A stretch of 35,291 nt of DNA from Candidatus Wolframiiraptor sp. EX4484-121 (lineage in GTDB: Archaea > Thermoproteota > Nitrososphaeria_A > Caldarchaeales > Wolframiiraptoraceae), in contig NJEK01000029.1 in assembly GCA_002255105.1 (NCBI GenBank), positions 1 through 35,291 on the forward strand, read 5' to 3'. The notes under the pieces are model-generated. The model made no database searches. It had not been told where the DNA came from and worked only from the letters and a program-made list of their open reading frames with translations. The position numbers and the translations under genes were made by a program. Below are positions 33,831 to 35,291 of this stretch, piece by piece; positions within the stretch are counted from its first letter, which is position 1, and each line of letters begins with the position of its first letter.

Positions 33831-34592
33831 CTACTTTGAGAGCAGATAGACTATCGAGACCGACGCCGAGATCACAGCCCTCCCAGGCTCCACCGGAACG
33901 CCGCCGGCCTCGGGGGCCTTAAACGCTATCACAGGCCTCGGAACAGGTATGACGGGCTGAGAGGATAGGCTCACGGACTTTATCCCAACCACCTCCATCC
34001 CGAGAGATTCCGCGACCACCCTCGCCTTCTCCTCAGCATCCTCGACCGCCGCCCTTATCGCCTGCTGGGTGAGCTCCGCCCTCTTCTCATCCGAGATCGT
34101 GAACTGGACGCCATACATTCCATCTGCTCCAGCCGAGAAAGCCGCATCTATTGCCTTTCCAACCAAGTCTATATCCCTGATCCTCACGACTATGGTATAG
34201 CATGCCTCGTAGCCGACTATCCTCGGAGGCTTCACCTCATAATCGTATCTTGGATAGACGTTTATCCCAGAGGTCTTTATGTCCTCATCCTTTATCCCGA
34301 GACCCTTTAAGGCGTCTATTATCGCGGAAGCCTTCGAGGCGCTCACGCTCAACGCCTCCTCGGCGGTAGTTCCCTGACCCAACGCCCTAAAGGTAACCAT
34401 GGCCTCATCCGGAGTATAGTATACTTTTCCGACGCCGACTATCGAGAGGGTTGTAACCTCCTGCATCCGGGATGTGGATGTTGTCGACGCGGTTTCGGCG
34501 AGTATCGGATTGGATGTCAGGATCACCGATGTCATCAACCCGATCGCCATCACGCAGATGGCTATTGGCAGGATCACGTTCCTCGCTTTCAT
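33831..34592 (-). CDS. SIMPL-domain (DUF541/YggE-like) exported protein
   Basis: A 253-residue protein with an N-terminal signal helix (NVILPIAICVMAIGLMTSVI). A SIMPL/DUF541 domain follows from about 45: LSIVGVGKVYYTPDEAMVTF, LGIKDEDIKTSGINVYPRYD, IVGYEACYTIVVRI, AFSAGADGMYGVQFTISDEK and RVVAESLGMEVVGI. Members form oligomeric assemblies at the cell surface or periplasm; the role in archaea is not known. Convergent with the permease gene across a 40-base gap. Confidence 0.88.
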   Translation of the reverse strand: MKARNVILPIAICVMAIGLMTSVILTSNPILAETASTTSTSRMQEVTTLSIVGVGKVYYTPDEAMVTFRALGQGTTAEEALSVSASKASAIIDALKGLGIKDEDIKTSGINVYPRYDYEVKPPRIVGYEACYTIVVRIRDIDLVGKAIDAAFSAGADGMYGVQFTISDEKRAELTQQAIRAAVEDAEEKARVVAESLGMEVVGIKSVSLSSQPVIPVPRPVIAFKAPEAGGVPVEPGRAVISASVSIVYLLSK

Positions 34593-34758
34593 GGCTGATA
34601 GGTGGTTGAGCTACCTATTAATGCCTTAGAGTGAAACGGTTTGTTCCATTAAGTAGAACGCCGAGCCGACCGAAACACGAAGATCCTCGATAAAGCTTTC
34701 ACTTAAGAATAGATCTGGTTTTCATGCATCGCGGATCTAAAAAATGCTATTTGGACGA

Positions 34759-35291
34759 TCATCTCCGCCCAGCCGCCTCTGGAGCCTTGAGGGGATTATG
34801 AGAAGATTTCTCGCTTACTCGAGCATAGTTCACCAAGTTCCTCAAGATCCTCTCATGCTTCTTCTCGTCGTCGGCTATACAATCCACCAAGAGGATGAGG
34901 AGCTTGTGCCGCAGCAATTTCTTGATCTCATTTAGGCCGTAGATGTGGAAGGATTTCTCCTCCGACAGGAGCTTATCCAACAACTCATAAACTGTTCAGC
35001 CGACCTCTGCTCGACCTCAAACCTCTCCCTAAGGAGCTGTAGCAGCCTCTGAACCTCATCCCTCTTCAAGTCTATAACGCTCTCCTCCTCCCTACCCATC
35101 ATCTTCTTATGCTCGATCAAGGTGATCGCGGAGAATGCGAGATCATAGAGAGCCGGCATACTTATCCTCCCACCCCGCTCAACCACGTGATCTGTGAACT
35201 CCCTCACGAGCTTTAAGACCCCCCTCCTCCTGAGAAGCTTGGCCACGTCTCCCGCCCTCTTCCCCTGCAGATAAAGGGTCACGGCAGGCGG
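34759..35291 (-). pseudogene. Helical ferritin-like protein, frameshifted and cut by the window edge
   Basis: Two frames join into one mostly helical protein. The first (from the edge, or a GTG at 35282) reads KRAGDVAKLLRRRGVLKLVR, then ISMPALYDLAFSAITLIEHK and LLQLLRERFEVEQRSAEQF. The second continues ELLDKLLSEEKSFHIYGLNE, IKKLLRHKLLILLVDCIADD and EKKHERILRNLV, where D-D-E-K-K-H-x-x-I is like rubrerythrin/ferritin-like iron-binding helices. The frames meet at 34986-34992; one extra T in the minus-strand TTTAT (giving QFYELLDKLL) would mend it. Complete metal ligands cannot be confirmed. The frame is open to the right edge, so the true start may lie outside. Confidence 0.5.

Noticed and set aside
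1..35291. CRISPR arrays, insertion sequences and rRNA genes
   Set aside because: No regularly spaced repeats, no transposase with flanking inverted repeats and no rRNA sequence were seen.

Overview
This window is chromosomal DNA from an archaeon. Evidence includes an unsplit RNA polymerase B subunit, an archaeal RpoH, EF-1A, L30e, archaeal NusA, a UPF0146 protein, a tRNA-Leu with a bulge-helix-bulge intron, TATA-box promoters close to start codons, and frequent GTG/TTG starts. RNA polymerase subunit A is one 1262-residue chain rather than separate A' and A'' genes. That points to the TACK side of the tree, near Thaumarchaeota/Aigarchaeota-like lineages, though I cannot place it more closely. 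Hairpin-rich, GC-paired tRNAs and heterotrophic sugar genes fit a thermophilic heterotroph; this is inference.

Layout. Positions 1-2385 are an AT-rich stretch holding a coiled-coil GH99-like glycosidase gene (frameshifted), gene fragments and a small unknown protein; it abuts the 3' end of tRNA-Leu(CAG). Positions 2530-9353 hold pyrH and EF-1A (minus), a fucose-isomerase-like protein and uS7 (plus), an HD-domain protein (minus), a broken radical SAM gene (plus) and uS12 (minus). Positions 9390-20305 are a long minus-strand information-processing block read as rpoH-rpoB-rpoA-(rpl30e)-nusA-(ppsA)-UPF0146-rps12. Positions 20440-23983 hold a winged-helix regulator divergent from the anaerobic ribonucleotide reductase pair nrdD-nrdG; the shared promoter region carries two near-identical 17-bp palindromes. 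Positions 24156-33790 hold a broken LOG-like gene, tRNA-Lys(UUU) and a probable sugar/nucleoside uptake and catabolism locus: ribokinase-like kinase, xylose-isomerase-like TIM barrel, class II aldolase, tRNA-Asp(GUC), BMP-type binding protein, ABC ATPase and a fused double permease. The right end has a SIMPL-domain protein and a frameshifted helical, ferritin-like protein.

How the genes work together. The central block is the usual archaeal transcription/translation cluster, but rps7 and EF-1A have left it, and a ppsA/UPF0146 pair lies between nusA and rps12. The nrd region looks like a regulator controlling a two-gene operon. The locus at 24.9-33.8 kb supplies binding protein, ATPase and permease plus kinase, isomerase and aldolase, which together could import a sugar or nucleoside and cleave it to C2/C3 units.

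A strong cross-cutting pattern is damage to conserved genes. Segments appear to be missing from ppsA, a radical SAM gene, the Walker A part of the ABC ATPase, the N-terminus of L30e, the C-terminus of EF-1A and the C-terminal part of the isomerase. There is also an 8-bp tandem duplication in the LOG-like gene and one-base shifts in the glycosidase and the ferritin-like gene. Because several are essential genes, assembly or consensus error is the simplest explanation. The most interesting system that does not depend on that question is the candidate nrdDG regulator with its paired operators.
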